Assembly: GCF_001639065.2 (NCBI RefSeq)
Contig: NZ_LQXO02000033.1
Location: 62,001 to 126,000 of the forward strand
DNA: 64,000 bases
From: Vibrio barjaei
GTDB taxonomy: Bacteria > Pseudomonadota > Gammaproteobacteria > Enterobacterales > Vibrionaceae
Direction of reading: 5' to 3'
Numbering within the stretch: position 1 is the stretch's first letter; every line of letters starts with the position of its first letter. The notes under the pieces are model-generated. The model saw only the letters and a list, made by a program, of their open reading frames with translations. It did not search any database and had not been told where the DNA came from. The translations under genes and the position numbers were made by a program. This document shows, piece by piece, positions 1 to 9,200 of the stretch.

Positions 1-66
1 GGAAATGTTTTCAGTTGTGAGAAAGGTTATTTTGAGAATGCAGAGCTGGCAAAATTGGTTGTTTGA
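1..66 (+). CDS. 3' end of an upstream gene (partial)
   Basis: One frame is open from the first base to a TGA at 64-66 and encodes the last 21 residues of a protein, ending in ELAKLVV. It lies 21 bp before the lipoprotein gene, so the two could be co-transcribed. The fragment is too short to assign a family, and with so few codons it could be chance. Sequence left of the window would settle it. Confidence 0.4.
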   Translation, partial: GNVFSCEKGYFENAELAKLVV

Positions 67-87
67 GGGGTAACAGGAAGATAAACT

Positions 88-387
88 ATGAAATCTATAA
101 TTATAATAGTAGCTTCGTTTGTATTGGTAGCCTGTGAGTCTACGCAAGACTATCTAGCTGAATATCAAGCCGAAGCAGAGGCGGCATCCAAGCGTAAAGC
201 CGAGTTCGAATTCGACTGTAAGGATGTATCTACAACCTTGATTTCAGAGAAGCGTATCGAAGCTTATCGCTTTGAAAGGCCGCAGTATCAAATAGGTGTT
301 AAAGGTTGTGGCAAGAAAAAAGTCTATCTAGTCAATTGTAATGAAGGTGAAGGGTGTACGGTACTTGATAGCACGCTCAGACTATGA
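88..387 (+). CDS. small putative lipoprotein
   Basis: A 99-residue protein with a short lipoprotein signal: a hydrophobic stretch at residues 4-15 and a lipobox ending L-V-A-C, with Cys16 as the lipidation site. Residue 17 is Glu, not Asp, which by the usual rule favours the outer membrane. An Ala/Glu/Lys-rich segment (about 22-42), probably helical, follows. The C-terminal half has four Cys (44, 74, 84 and 90) that could form disulphides in the periplasm. An AGGA ribosome site lies about 9 bases before the ATG. I do not recognise a family and assign no function. Overlap and spacing suggest linkage to the partial gene to its left. Confidence 0.7.
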   Translation: MKSIIIIVASFVLVACESTQDYLAEYQAEAEAASKRKAEFEFDCKDVSTTLISEKRIEAYRFERPQYQIGVKGCGKKKVYLVNCNEGEGCTVLDSTLRL

Positions 388-796
388 GTTTAACTTCTTA
401 GAAAATGGAAGAATATATTAGAAGTTAAGCAGCTTATATTAACCAAGCTGATAAAATTACTTCCAATATCTAGCGATAAAAAACACAGCATCTGGTTATT
501 AAGTGCATGATTTAATAATCATTATTAATGAGGAGAAGGAAGTATATTATATTTTTCTAGCGATTGAGAATTTCTATATAGTAGGATGAATGCTTTTCAA
601 ATGACTTGTACTAATGTCTACTAAAAATATAACTGCTAAAAGATAACTATTAATAATAACTAGTCCATTGAAGCCAGAAGAAAAGCAATCTACTAAATAC
701 TAATTTGGTTAGGCAGTATAATAAGCGACTATTCGAACAGTTTTCTCTCCTATCAAAGTTCAAATGTGACTATTTTACTGTTTGAAAATCATGATA
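388..796. other. gene-free AT-rich stretch
   Basis: No convincing gene on either strand. The only structure seen is an inverted repeat, TTAACTTCT at 390-398 with AGAAGTTAA at 420-428, just after the lipoprotein stop. It lacks a T-run, so it is at best a weak terminator. Confidence 0.5.
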
Positions 797-1072
797 TTAT
801 TCTTCACTTCCAGTTTTGTGGTGGTTTCTGGAGGAGTGTTTGTGGTCATGTTTTTTGTCATGATGATGTTTGTCATGGTGTCCATCTGGGTGGTGGTTTA
901 CAGAGTGCTTATGGCCATCATTGCTACCACCATGTTTGTTATGAGGATGACTCTTCTCTTTATCGTGAAACTCTAAATGATCTTTGTTATGTTTGTGTTC
1001 CGTTTCAGTGCCATACTTATGCTGCATCTTTTCTTCGGTAGAGTGTTTGGTTTTTTGCATTTTATCTGACAT
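797..1072 (-). CDS. histidine-rich small protein, possible metal binder
   Basis: A 91-residue, very hydrophilic protein in which His, Lys and Asp dominate. The His-His, His-Asp and His-Lys runs are dense from about residue 18 to the C-terminus. There is no signal peptide and no membrane segment. The ATG at 1070-1072 has a GAGAGGTG ribosome site at good distance; a GTG three codons upstream is the alternative. Low-complexity His-rich proteins often bind Ni, Zn, Cu or Co, but that is inference here and no family was recognised. It stands alone, with AT-rich non-coding DNA on both sides. The opposite strand also has open frames, but those lack ribosome sites and are judged shadows. Confidence 0.6.
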   Translation of the reverse strand: MSDKMQKTKHSTEEKMQHKYGTETEHKHNKDHLEFHDKEKSHPHNKHGGSNDGHKHSVNHHPDGHHDKHHHDKKHDHKHSSRNHHKTGSEE

Positions 1073-1552
1073 GATTTTCACCTCTCAACAATCTAATTTC
1101 TTATATAAGATAGTCTATAAATAATGAGGTACCAAACTTATTGAATGACATAGGTAGATAAAAGCTGCAATTAAGTGCTAAAGAATTTTCTAGAGTATAA
1201 TGTATTGATCTAAATGTAATAATCTAATCTCAACGTTCTTATTGATGTTTATTGTACTTAAATATGAAACCCATCTTGAAGGTGGAGGAAGAAGGTTGCG
1301 ACCGATTGTCTCCAAGAACACTAAATAGTTTACGTAAGTAGAGTTGCAAAAAGCACTTAAAGGTATGGTTAATTTGATTGCTGAGCACCTACCAGCTTTG
1401 ATATGAGTCTGTTTAAACTCTCAAAAACGCTGAAACCCCGATGTTGGTAGCATCGGGGTTTCGAATTTTTCAAGAATTCTTGGTTGGTAAAGCCGAGAAT
1501 CTTTTTTATGCAAAAGGTTTGGATTTAATCCGAATAATTCCTTGGTGGGGAA
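1073..1552. other. gene-free spacer with terminator
   Basis: Contains the leader of the His-rich gene at its left end and the rplY terminator near 1433-1461. I see no other gene. The middle (1100-1400) is AT-rich and shows no clear signal. Confidence 0.5.
1433..1461 (-). terminator. rplY terminator
   Basis: Perfect hairpin: arms of 11 bases (AAACCCCGATG and its complement) around a 7-base loop. On the minus strand it is followed a few bases later by a run of five T. It is placed correctly for rplY. A T-run on the plus side as well means it may act in both directions. Confidence 0.75.
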
Positions 1553-1831
1553 TTAGATACGGATGAAGTCCATGTGCTCAACTTTTGGCTTGAACGCGTG
1601 ACGTTGAACGTCTTGTGGCTTAACCTTAACTTCTGCGCCGTCGATCACTAGAGTGATGCCTTCGTAGAATGCTGGCTTGTCCATTTGGTTGATCACGTCA
1701 TCGTGGTTTAGAGCGATAGAAACAGGTGCTGCTTCACCACCGTAAACGATTGCTGGGAATTGGCCAGCGTGACGTAGGCGGCGGCTCGCACCCTTACCTA
1801 GTTCAGTACGTACTACTGCTTCGAATTTCAT
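1553..1831 (-). CDS. rplY: 50S ribosomal protein L25
   Basis: A 92-residue protein of the short, single-domain L25 type (gamma-proteobacterial RplY, about 94 residues), which binds 5S rRNA in the large subunit. It begins [14 protein letters not shown], carries ASRRLR early on and ends [10 protein letters not shown], all typical of the family. The frame stays open 40 codons upstream, but those codons do not match L25. The ATG at 1831 has a GAGAGTA ribosome site. It is monocistronic, with its own terminator at 1433-1461. Confidence 0.97.
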   Translation of the reverse strand: MKFEAVVRTELGKGASRRLRHAGQFPAIVYGGEAAPVSIALNHDDVINQMDKPAFYEGITLVIDGAEVKVKPQDVQRHAFKPKVEHMDFIRI

Positions 1832-1998
1832 AGTATTTACTCTCAAAATAGTAAAATTAAAGTAACTGTTTTGACGTAGCGACCTAGTCAAAACTATAGT
1901 CGTTCCGAAGTATCGAATCGATACATTCAAAACGAGCGCGGATACTAACATTCAAATCTAGGCTGAGCAATAGCAAATCGCTTATAACGTTACAATTT

Positions 1999-3360
1999 TT
2001 ACTCTTTTGCACGCTGCAGTTTAAGGACTGCTCGTAAACCGCCCAATTTGCTCGATTCCAAAGCTAAATCACCTCGATAGCTATGCGCCATCTCATTGAC
2101 TATATTGAGCCCTAAACCGGTGCCGGGGGTCGTTTCATCAAGGCGAACTCCACGTTTCAGCACTTCCTTTAACTTTTCTTGGGGGATACCAGGACCATCG
2201 TCTTCGACGATGATAGCGATCTCGTGATTATCGAGCAGTTCGGAATATACGCGGATGAAGCTGTTACCCCATTTGTAGGCATTTTCCAGCAGGTTACCAA
2301 GCATCTCGTCGAGGTCCGCTTTTTCTACAGCGACGTATTGATCGGTATCCAGTTCGCTCACCAAAGCGATATCGCGCTGAGCGTAAACCTTATCGAAAGC
2401 CAGTGAAATAGCATCGACGCGTTCACTCGGTGACGACTTAACTGAGAGAATATTCATTGCGCCTGCCATTCGAGTTCGACCCAAATGGTAATCGATATGT
2501 GCTTGAATTTGCTCTATCGAGGGTTGCAGCCTCTGTCGGTCTTGCTCTGAAAGTTGGTGTAACTCATTCTTTAACACGGAGAGCGGTGTTTTGAGTGCGT
2601 GCGATAGGTTACCTGCGTGATTACGTGCGCGCGCTAATAACTCTTGATAGTGGAACAATAGGGCATTGAGGTCGCTTACGAGTGGCGCAATTTCTTTTGG
2701 ATATTGTTCGTCGAGTGTTTGTTGCTCACCCGTTTTTAATAGTTTCAGTTCTTTCTGCATCTTCCCTAAAGGTCTGAGTGACCAGCTGACTTGAACCACC
2801 ACTAAAGTCAGAATACCAATGGAAAGAACACCTAGGATCAACCAAAGTTGGCCTGTCAGCAAATTTAGGGTGTCATCGATACGATCTTCATCTTGGCCAA
2901 TAATTATTGTGACGCCGTCACTTATGTCGGGTAAGAAGACTGTTCGCTTTATGGCAATAAGTTTCTCGTCTTTGGCACCGAAGTAAGTCGCTTTGTGTTT
3001 CTCATTCTTTATTCGAATGGTGCGGTCCCATAAGGAGCGAGAGCGTAGTTTGTCTGAACCACTGTCGACGCTCCAGTACATACCACTGTATGGCTGATTA
3101 AAGCGTGGGTCTGAAAGACGAGTTTGTAGAACCAGTTGTCCTTGTTTATTCACTTCTAGATTAGCGGCGATTTCATCCATAGTCAGTCCAAGCTTAGTTT
3201 CTAAGTCTTGACTAAGGTAATCACGGACTAGACCGGGAATGAGAATACCGGCGGCGATCATCATGGCTGACAACCACAAGGTGGCTGCCAGTAATAATCG
3301 CGTTTTCAGACTGAGTCGCTTGAACTCTGTTTTGAGCCGAGTCGCGCTAATATCAGGCAT
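1999..3360 (-). CDS. PhoQ-like sensor histidine kinase
   Basis: A 453-residue inner-membrane sensor kinase. Two membrane segments (about 21-44 and 172-192) enclose a periplasmic domain of about 125 residues. A short linker follows, then the dimerisation domain with phospho-acceptor His254 (LSHALKTPL). The ATPase domain has the N box (MLGNLLENAYKWG, about 353), VEDDGPGIP (385-393) and GTGLGLNIV (413-421). The H and N boxes resemble PhoQ more than EnvZ. The gene starts inside the end of the response-regulator gene (8-base overlap), so it is translationally coupled to it. The PhoQ-like call comes from the catalytic motifs only; the signal sensed is unknown. Confidence 0.9.
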   Translation of the reverse strand: MPDISATRLKTEFKRLSLKTRLLLAATLWLSAMMIAAGILIPGLVRDYLSQDLETKLGLTMDEIAANLEVNKQGQLVLQTRLSDPRFNQPYSGMYWSVDSGSDKLRSRSLWDRTIRIKNEKHKATYFGAKDEKLIAIKRTVFLPDISDGVTIIIGQDEDRIDDTLNLLTGQLWLILGVLSIGILTLVVVQVSWSLRPLGKMQKELKLLKTGEQQTLDEQYPKEIAPLVSDLNALLFHYQELLARARNHAGNLSHALKTPLSVLKNELHQLSEQDRQRLQPSIEQIQAHIDYHLGRTRMAGAMNILSVKSSPSERVDAISLAFDKVYAQRDIALVSELDTDQYVAVEKADLDEMLGNLLENAYKWGNSFIRVYSELLDNHEIAIIVEDDGPGIPQEKLKEVLKRGVRLDETTPGTGLGLNIVNEMAHSYRGDLALESSKLGGLRAVLKLQRAKE

Positions 3361-4009
3361 TAAGTTGATACCCTAAACCACGTACGGTTTTGATGATTTT
3401 AGGAGCGATCTTTTTACGGATTCTACCGATAAACACTTCAATGGTGTTGGAGTCTCTATCAAAGTCTTGTTTATAGATATGCTCGACTAACTCAGTGCGA
3501 GAAATGACTTTGTCGGCATTATGCATAAAGTAAGCAACGACCTTATATTCCAGTGCGGTTAAGCTTACAGCGTTACCTTGCCACATTACTTTTGAAGTTC
3601 GTGTGTCTAGACTTAAGTCACCGACTTGCATCAACGGGGAGGCGTTACCTGAAGCGCGTCGTAGCTGCGCTCGGATACGTGCAATAAGTTCAATCATCTC
3701 AAATGGCTTGGTCAGGTAATCATCTGCACCAGCATTAAGGCCTTCGACACGTTGACTTAAGGTGTCACGTGCGCTGAGAATGACGACAGGTGTATTAATG
3801 TTCTCGTCTCGAATGCCTTTAAGTACCGTCAAACCATCAATTTTAGGAAGTCCTAAGTCTAGAACAATGGCATCCCACTCTTCTGACGTAGCGCGGTAAA
3901 GCGCATCGATGCCGTCTTGGGCAAGTTCTGGCACCCAACCTGCACTTTCTAGAGTTTCTAATATTTGTTCACCCAGTCTTGGGTCATCTTCCACGACAAG
4001 AATTTTCAT
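3353..4009 (-). CDS. OmpR/PhoP-family response regulator
   Basis: A 218-residue two-domain regulator. The receiver has the acidic pair E7-D8-D9, phospho-acceptor Asp51 (VLDLGLP) and Lys101 (TKPF). A winged-helix DNA-binding domain follows, with the typical NTIEVFIGRIRKK and VRGLGYQL segments. It should be phosphorylated by the kinase encoded immediately downstream, whose start overlaps its stop. Upstream by 14 bases is a PepSY-domain gene, so all three form one minus-strand operon. PhoP/QseB-type proteins belong to this group; the regulon cannot be read from this sequence. Confidence 0.93.
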   Translation of the reverse strand: MKILVVEDDPRLGEQILETLESAGWVPELAQDGIDALYRATSEEWDAIVLDLGLPKIDGLTVLKGIRDENINTPVVILSARDTLSQRVEGLNAGADDYLTKPFEMIELIARIRAQLRRASGNASPLMQVGDLSLDTRTSKVMWQGNAVSLTALEYKVVAYFMHNADKVISRTELVEHIYKQDFDRDSNTIEVFIGRIRKKIAPKIIKTVRGLGYQLNA

Positions 4010-4023
4010 TATTGTTCTCTATT

Positions 4024-4437
4024 TTATTTTCTTATGACTCTTTGAAGATTATGGCCTTTGATTTCCATCATCTCCAGTGTGGTGGCGTTATATTCGACTT
4101 TAATAACATCTTGTTCATGAAGCAATTTTAGCTCGTAAATCCACTCATCGTCGTCTTCTTCTAGTTCGACTTTGATCACTCGACCATTGAGATCGCGTTC
4201 TACCGTCGCAAACAACTCGGAAAACGGTTTGATAAGCCCTTGCTGTACAGCGTCATAGACCTCGTCTTGGTCCTCTTCAAACTCAATGCGAGCACCATCC
4301 GGTTGCACATCCTGCACGAGGTCGTGACCACTTGGCTTGCTTGAGTCTGAGAAAAATTCGGCATGGGCGCTAAGCGGTACTGCCAATAATAGGGAGAGCG
4401 AGACGATGGATATTGTCTGTTTGGTTTTATTTAGCAT
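4024..4437 (-). CDS. periplasmic PepSY-domain protein
   Basis: A 137-residue exported protein. A cleavable signal peptide (residues 1-26, ending A-H-A) is followed by an acidic segment rich in Glu and Asp. The C-terminal part is PepSY-like: AVQQGLIKPF about 65-74, then GRVIKVELEEDDDEWIYELKLL and a final EYNATTLEMMEIKGHN. PepSY proteins often sit beside PhoP/PhoQ-like pairs and may influence the sensor's periplasmic domain. It is the first gene of the operon with the regulator and kinase, so an accessory sensing role is plausible but unproven. Confidence 0.8.
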   Translation of the reverse strand: MLNKTKQTISIVSLSLLLAVPLSAHAEFFSDSSKPSGHDLVQDVQPDGARIEFEEDQDEVYDAVQQGLIKPFSELFATVERDLNGRVIKVELEEDDDEWIYELKLLHEQDVIKVEYNATTLEMMEIKGHNLQRVIRK

Positions 4438-4507
4438 GGCGGAGACCCAATATTTTCAACATAGTTAAAATATACATTTGTAAACATGAATGAAAGCTGA
4501 ACAGTGA

Positions 4508-6244
4508 TTAGTTCAGTTCGTCGTCAAAAACTTTGTCTCTCATCTTCCAAAATCGACCACTTTTTCTGGCTATGACAAACGCGGGTAAGCGGAAACGATG
4601 TTGATTGTTCACGACTTTTGTTGGCGAAGTGGCATCAAATTCTCGATGTTTGTCGGCCAAATGTGGGCGCACAAACTTAGCGAGAAACGATTCTTTCTGC
4701 TTTTTAGTATTTAATGACCAAAACTCACTGACTTGGGTATCGTTTTCTCCAATATAGTTAACTCTTAGACTGTTTTTACCTTTTTCATCTTTATGAACGA
4801 CAAGGTTCATGTCGGTGCATTCGAAGACGAGCGCATCTTTGAGGTTAAGGGCCTCTTTGAGTTTTTTATCTGGGTCTACCAAAGTGGCGTCGCATTCGTG
4901 GCAGATTCGCGCGGCGATATCATTATCAGCGCCACACTCAGAGCAGTACTTGGCTCTAAAGCGATAGTCGCAGTGTTCACGTTCACCGGTTTCTTCGTCG
5001 GTGAAATAACCCTGACATTTGCGACCAAAGTGCTCAATTAAAAAACCATTGGCATCGAGTTTGCCCCAGAAGTCATTGTTGAACCCGCACGCAGGGCAGG
5101 GGATGGTGATGATTTCGGAATCTGAATCAGGTTTAGGGTTACCGACTTCAGGTTGATACAAATCGTACGTGTTGCCCGCATAGTCTAGAACGAGACACTC
5201 TGACTTGCCCTCTGACAATCGTAAGCCGCGGCCGACGATTTGCTGATACAAACTGACGGATTCGGTTGGGCGCAGAATCGCAATCAGATCAACATGGGGA
5301 GCATCGAATCCAGTAGTTAAAACCGAAACGTTAACCAAGAACTTGATCTTGCGATTTTTGAAATCACTGATGATAGCGTCGCGTTCAGGTGTTGGAGTAT
5401 CACCAATGACAATTTGGCTGCTTTCACTCGGTAGCAGTGACAGTATTTCTTGCGCGTGACGAACCGTCGCAGCGAAAATCATGACACCTTGTTTGTCTTC
5501 ACTATAGCGTTTGATTTGCTCCACAATTTGCGGTGTTGCACGCTTTGATTGCTCAATAACAAGATCCATTTCAGATTCTTTGTATTTACCCATACTGGTA
5601 GGTTTGAGCTGCGAAAAGTCGTAACTAAGGACCGGAGCATCGATAAGTTTCGCAGGTGTTAAAAAGCCTTCATCGAGCAAGTATTGGATAGGTAGTTCGA
5701 AGATACAATCTTTAAAGAAACGAGCTTCGTCGCTGCGAACTAATCCTTTGGTGTGATATTGATAGATCCAACCAACCCCCAAACGATAAGGGGTTGCGGT
5801 TAAACCAAGGATCTTAATTCCTGGATTAATCTCGCATAGGTGGCTGATCACTTTTTGATAGCTTGATGTTTTGGTTTCTGGTACGCGGTGACATTCGTCG
5901 ATAACAAGCAGTGAAAATTGATTGGCAAATGCATCCAAATTTCTCACTACTGATTGAACGGAGGCGAACACCACTTGCTCGGATGTCTCTTTTCTACCTA
6001 AGCCGGCAGAGAAAATAGAGCCTTTGAGTCCATAGCCTTCGTATTTTGCGTGATTTTGTTCTACGAGCTCTTTAACGTGCGCTAGAACCAAAACACGACC
6101 TCGCGCTAGCCTTGCAAGTTCGGCAATAACTAAGCTTTTTCCCGCTCCTGTGGGCAATACGATCACCGCAGGGGTATCGTTTTTGCGAAAATAGTGGATT
6201 ACGGCTTTAACAGAATCGGCTTGGTAGGGGCGAAGCGTGTACAT
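4508..6244 (-). CDS. radD: RadD (YejH) DNA-repair helicase-like ATPase
   Basis: A 578-residue superfamily 2 ATPase closely resembling E. coli RadD (586 residues), which acts in double-strand-break repair and recombination with single-strand-binding protein. It shows Walker A PTGAGKS (31-37), the DECH box (116-119), LTATPYR, and the C-terminal helicase motifs TTGFDAP and QIVGRGLR. A Cys-rich zinc region follows (CPACGF, then CSECGA and CHEC). The start is taken at the ATG at 6242-6244 (MYTLRPYQ), which matches the family start; nine more upstream codons are open but unlikely. It is divergent from rsuA, 70 bases away. Confidence 0.94.
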   Translation of the reverse strand: MYTLRPYQADSVKAVIHYFRKNDTPAVIVLPTGAGKSLVIAELARLARGRVLVLAHVKELVEQNHAKYEGYGLKGSIFSAGLGRKETSEQVVFASVQSVVRNLDAFANQFSLLVIDECHRVPETKTSSYQKVISHLCEINPGIKILGLTATPYRLGVGWIYQYHTKGLVRSDEARFFKDCIFELPIQYLLDEGFLTPAKLIDAPVLSYDFSQLKPTSMGKYKESEMDLVIEQSKRATPQIVEQIKRYSEDKQGVMIFAATVRHAQEILSLLPSESSQIVIGDTPTPERDAIISDFKNRKIKFLVNVSVLTTGFDAPHVDLIAILRPTESVSLYQQIVGRGLRLSEGKSECLVLDYAGNTYDLYQPEVGNPKPDSDSEIITIPCPACGFNNDFWGKLDANGFLIEHFGRKCQGYFTDEETGEREHCDYRFRAKYCSECGADNDIAARICHECDATLVDPDKKLKEALNLKDALVFECTDMNLVVHKDEKGKNSLRVNYIGENDTQVSEFWSLNTKKQKESFLAKFVRPHLADKHREFDATSPTKVVNNQHRFRLPAFVIARKSGRFWKMRDKVFDDELN

Positions 6245-6314
6245 ACGGCTCAGTTTTACTCTACATTTCAAAAAACCGCTCTATAATACCTCACGAAATG
6301 AAAACGAGGTATTC

Positions 6315-7013
6315 ATGCGTTTAGATAAGTTTTTGTGTGACGCTTTAGGCGCAACACGTAAAGAAGCAACAAAAATCATTAAATCCGGTGATGTTACCGT
6401 TGATGGCGTAGTACAAAAGAGCGGTGCATTTAAAGTCACTGAAGATAACAGTGTCGAATGGCAAGATAGAGAGGTCCGCATGCAGGGGCCGCGTTATATC
6501 ATGTTGTTCAAACCAGATGGCTTTGTTTGTTCTCATGAAGATGGCTTTAACCACACTGCGTTTGTGTTGCTCGATGAAGTCAAAATGGAGAACCTACATT
6601 TTGCAGGTCGCTTAGATGTTGATACGACGGGTCTGGTGTTGATTACAGATGATGGTCAATGGTCTCATCGAATTACCTCACCAAAACATAAATGTGCAAA
6701 AACTTATCGTGTATGGTTGGCTGACCCTGTGCAAGATAATTACATCAAGGCATTCGAAGAAGGCATTGAGCTAAGAAATGAGAAAGCGCCAACTCTGCCA
6801 GCTCAACTTGAAATTATTGATGATAAAGAAGTGTTATTGACCATTCATGAAGGCAAATATCACCAAGTTAAGCGTATGTTTGCGGCGCTAGGTAATAAAG
6901 TTGAAGGTCTACATCGTGAAAGCGTCGGTGACATCGTTCTTGATGAAATGCTTGAGCCAGGAGAGTATCGATATCTTACTCAAGAAGAAATTGACTCTGT
7001 CTGGAAAAAGTAA
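6315..7013 (+). CDS. rsuA: 16S rRNA pseudouridine-516 synthase
   Basis: A 232-residue protein with an S4-type RNA-binding domain (MRLDKFLCDALGATRKEA, 1-60) followed by the pseudouridine synthase domain. The catalytic motif GRLDVDTTGL has Asp101, matching E. coli RsuA Asp102, which converts U516 of 16S rRNA. The segment SHRITSPKHKCAKTY and the late HEGKYHQVKRMF are also diagnostic. The ATG at 6315 is chosen for its ACGAGGT ribosome site and match to the family; the frame is open 26 codons upstream. Divergent from radD. Confidence 0.95.
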   Translation: MRLDKFLCDALGATRKEATKIIKSGDVTVDGVVQKSGAFKVTEDNSVEWQDREVRMQGPRYIMLFKPDGFVCSHEDGFNHTAFVLLDEVKMENLHFAGRLDVDTTGLVLITDDGQWSHRITSPKHKCAKTYRVWLADPVQDNYIKAFEEGIELRNEKAPTLPAQLEIIDDKEVLLTIHEGKYHQVKRMFAALGNKVEGLHRESVGDIVLDEMLEPGEYRYLTQEEIDSVWKK

Positions 7014-7242
7014 TACTAATAAACTGTTTTGATAGATAAAACGTCTACTCCTCCAGAGTAAAAGTAATACCCGTAATGAATCACTACTCTCGTATTCTGA
7101 GAACCTTCCATATATTACGGTTACCCCGAAGGTAGCGCGCTTTTATTGCGCTATCTCACATCACTCAATGGGATAAATTGAGTCTAGGTTGTTTATTTGT
7201 TGGCACGGATCGCAAACAAATAAAGATTTCATTAGGAGCGAT

Positions 7243-8448
7243 ATGAGTTCTAAACCAGTATCGCAGCCCGACATACCTCAACTAGGTTTGGTTCTTTTCC
7301 TAGTTCTCGGAGCCATAGGCGCTTTAACGCCTCTTGCTATCGATATGTACTTGCCCGCGATGCCGACTATCGCACAAGATTTAGGGGTAACAGCCGGTGC
7401 TGTTCAGATTACATTAACGGTATACACTGCCGGATTTGCTATCGGCCAACTTTTACATGGTCCTCTTGCTGATAGTTTTGGTCGCCGGCCGATCCTGCTG
7501 TTTGGCGTGTTCTTTTTTGGTGTTGCTTCGGCGATATCAGCGACCGCAACGACGATTGAATCTTTGACCTATATTCGTACTGCCCAAGGCTTTGCGGGTG
7601 CAGCGGCAGCGGTCATTATCCAAGCTGTAGTTCGAGACATGTTCGATAAAGAAGATTTCGCACGTACCATGTCTTTTGTCACCTTGGTCATTACCTTAGC
7701 TCCGTTAGTGGCACCTATGATAGGGGGCCACTTGGCAGTCTGGTTTGGGTGGCGTTCGATATTTTGGGTGCTGACCGCATTTTCTGGTGTGGTAATAGCA
7801 GCGGTACTTTGGAAAATTCCTGAGACTTTAGCGCCAGAAAATAGACAGCCACTTCGTTTTCGAACCACGATCAGAAATTACCTGAGGTTATGCAAGAATC
7901 CGGTTGCGATGGGACTGATGTTCTCTGGGGCGTTTTCGTTCGCAGGTATGTTTGCCTTTCTCACGGCGGGCTCGTTTGTCTATATTGATATCTATGGTGT
8001 AACGCCAGATCAGTTTGGATATCTGTTTGGCCTGAACATTGTCACAATGATCATCATGACCAGTATTAATGGCCGCATGGTGAAGAAAGTTGGCTTACAT
8101 GGCATGCTTCGTTTTGGGCTAAGTATTCAGTTATTCGCAGGTCTAGGACTGTTAGCGAGTGGTATTTTAGATCTTGGGATCTGGGGTACGGTTCCTTTCG
8201 TTATGCTATTTATTGGGACGTTGTCGACCATCGGCAGTAATTCAATGGGCTTGTTGTTAAGCGGTTATCCAACGATGGCCGGCACGGCTTCTTCACTGGC
8301 AGGAACATTGCGATTTGGCACTGGCTCAGTCATTGGGGCGATTGTGGCAATGCTTCCGGGTGGAACAGTTTGGCCTATGATTGCATTAATGGCTATTTGT
8401 TCGGTATTATCCGCCGCCTTATATTGGACGTTTGGGAAAAAAGCATAA
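7243..8448 (+). CDS. bcr: Bcr/CflA-family multidrug exporter
   Basis: A 401-residue, 12-segment major facilitator of the drug:H+ antiporter type. The first helix has the family signature GALTPLAIDMYLPAMPTIAQDL. The loop motif ADSFGRRPIL follows helix 2, and helix 5 carries LAPLVAPMIGGHL. The ATG at 7243 has an AGGAG ribosome site; an earlier in-frame start is not supported. The stop overlaps the next gene by one base, so the two are coupled. Relatives export bicyclomycin, chloramphenicol or dipeptides; the substrate here is not predictable. Confidence 0.9.
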   Translation: MSSKPVSQPDIPQLGLVLFLVLGAIGALTPLAIDMYLPAMPTIAQDLGVTAGAVQITLTVYTAGFAIGQLLHGPLADSFGRRPILLFGVFFFGVASAISATATTIESLTYIRTAQGFAGAAAAVIIQAVVRDMFDKEDFARTMSFVTLVITLAPLVAPMIGGHLAVWFGWRSIFWVLTAFSGVVIAAVLWKIPETLAPENRQPLRFRTTIRNYLRLCKNPVAMGLMFSGAFSFAGMFAFLTAGSFVYIDIYGVTPDQFGYLFGLNIVTMIIMTSINGRMVKKVGLHGMLRFGLSIQLFAGLGLLASGILDLGIWGTVPFVMLFIGTLSTIGSNSMGLLLSGYPTMAGTASSLAGTLRFGTGSVIGAIVAMLPGGTVWPMIALMAICSVLSAALYWTFGKKA

Positions 8449-9101
8449 TGTCTGACTACTATTCAGAGATACAAAAAGTCGTAAACAGTGCACTTGAAGA
8501 ATTGGCGAATGAGCATGCTTCAGGCAAATTGATTAATTCTCCAGTGACTAACAATCACTTTCTTGTTCGATGGGTAACAAAAGCGATAAAAACTCAGCGT
8601 TTTGGGAAAACGACCAGTGCTAACCTAATTCAATGGCAGAAATCTGGGCGTTCCAAGGGTAATGATTCAATGCTTGAACCTTTGTTTAAGCGCATTTCTG
8701 CTTATTATGCTGAGTTTTTTTCTGGTGACGTACAACCAGTAACTGATGCAAAAATCGAGCAGTTCATTGAAGATATGGAAGCGGCGGGTTGGGGTGTCTG
8801 CACCTCAGAGATTCTGACTGATGGAAGTAAAGTTCAATTCTTCACCGATGGTCATAACTCGTTTGCGCTATGCGCGAATCAATGTGATGACTGTTTTGAT
8901 GCAGAAAACCTGGTGAAGCCGATGAGTTGGTTTGTACGTGGTAATCATGCGGAGTTTGTGACTAAAGCCTACGAGGCTGGTTTTATGCTCCACAAACGCA
9001 CTGATTATAAATCGAAAGTGAAGTATCACGGCGAATATCTGATTTATCCAATGAACAAAGGGACACAGCTGGCTGAAATCCCACTGTCATTTAAAGCTTA
9101 A
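8448..9101 (+). CDS. DUF2913-like protein of unknown function
   Basis: A 217-residue soluble protein starting at an ATG that overlaps the bcr stop (TAATG), so it is translationally coupled to that gene. It looks like the gamma-proteobacterial DUF2913 family, judged by the N-terminal part (YSEIQKVVNSALEELA, then NNHFLVRWVTKAIKT and WQKSGRSKGND). No catalytic motif, signal peptide or membrane segment is visible. A cluster of Cys (CANQCDDCFD) near residues 145-154 could bind metal. The family assignment is from memory and only moderately sure. Confidence 0.7.
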   Translation: MSDYYSEIQKVVNSALEELANEHASGKLINSPVTNNHFLVRWVTKAIKTQRFGKTTSANLIQWQKSGRSKGNDSMLEPLFKRISAYYAEFFSGDVQPVTDAKIEQFIEDMEAAGWGVCTSEILTDGSKVQFFTDGHNSFALCANQCDDCFDAENLVKPMSWFVRGNHAEFVTKAYEAGFMLHKRTDYKSKVKYHGEYLIYPMNKGTQLAEIPLSFKA

Positions 9102-9200
9102 GTTAAAGCTTAATGGTATTAGAGTATAGTTGTCTTAGAACACAATTTGTCTTAGAGCATTATTGTCGCAAAGCATAGAGGTTGAAGTTATTTGTAACGA

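Noticed and set aside
766..1041. Open frames on the plus strand over the His-rich gene
   Set aside because: No ribosome site, odd composition, and the opposite strand has a well-placed ribosome site and start.
7071..7153. Inverted repeats upstream of bcr (CCGTAAT/ATTACGG; TAGCGC/GCGCTA)
   Set aside because: Arms are short, loops are long or the T-run is missing. Neither a terminator nor a riboswitch is supported.
7200..7216. Sigma-54-like TGGCAC before bcr
   Set aside because: The -12 TTGC element is absent at proper spacing; an ordinary ribosome site follows.
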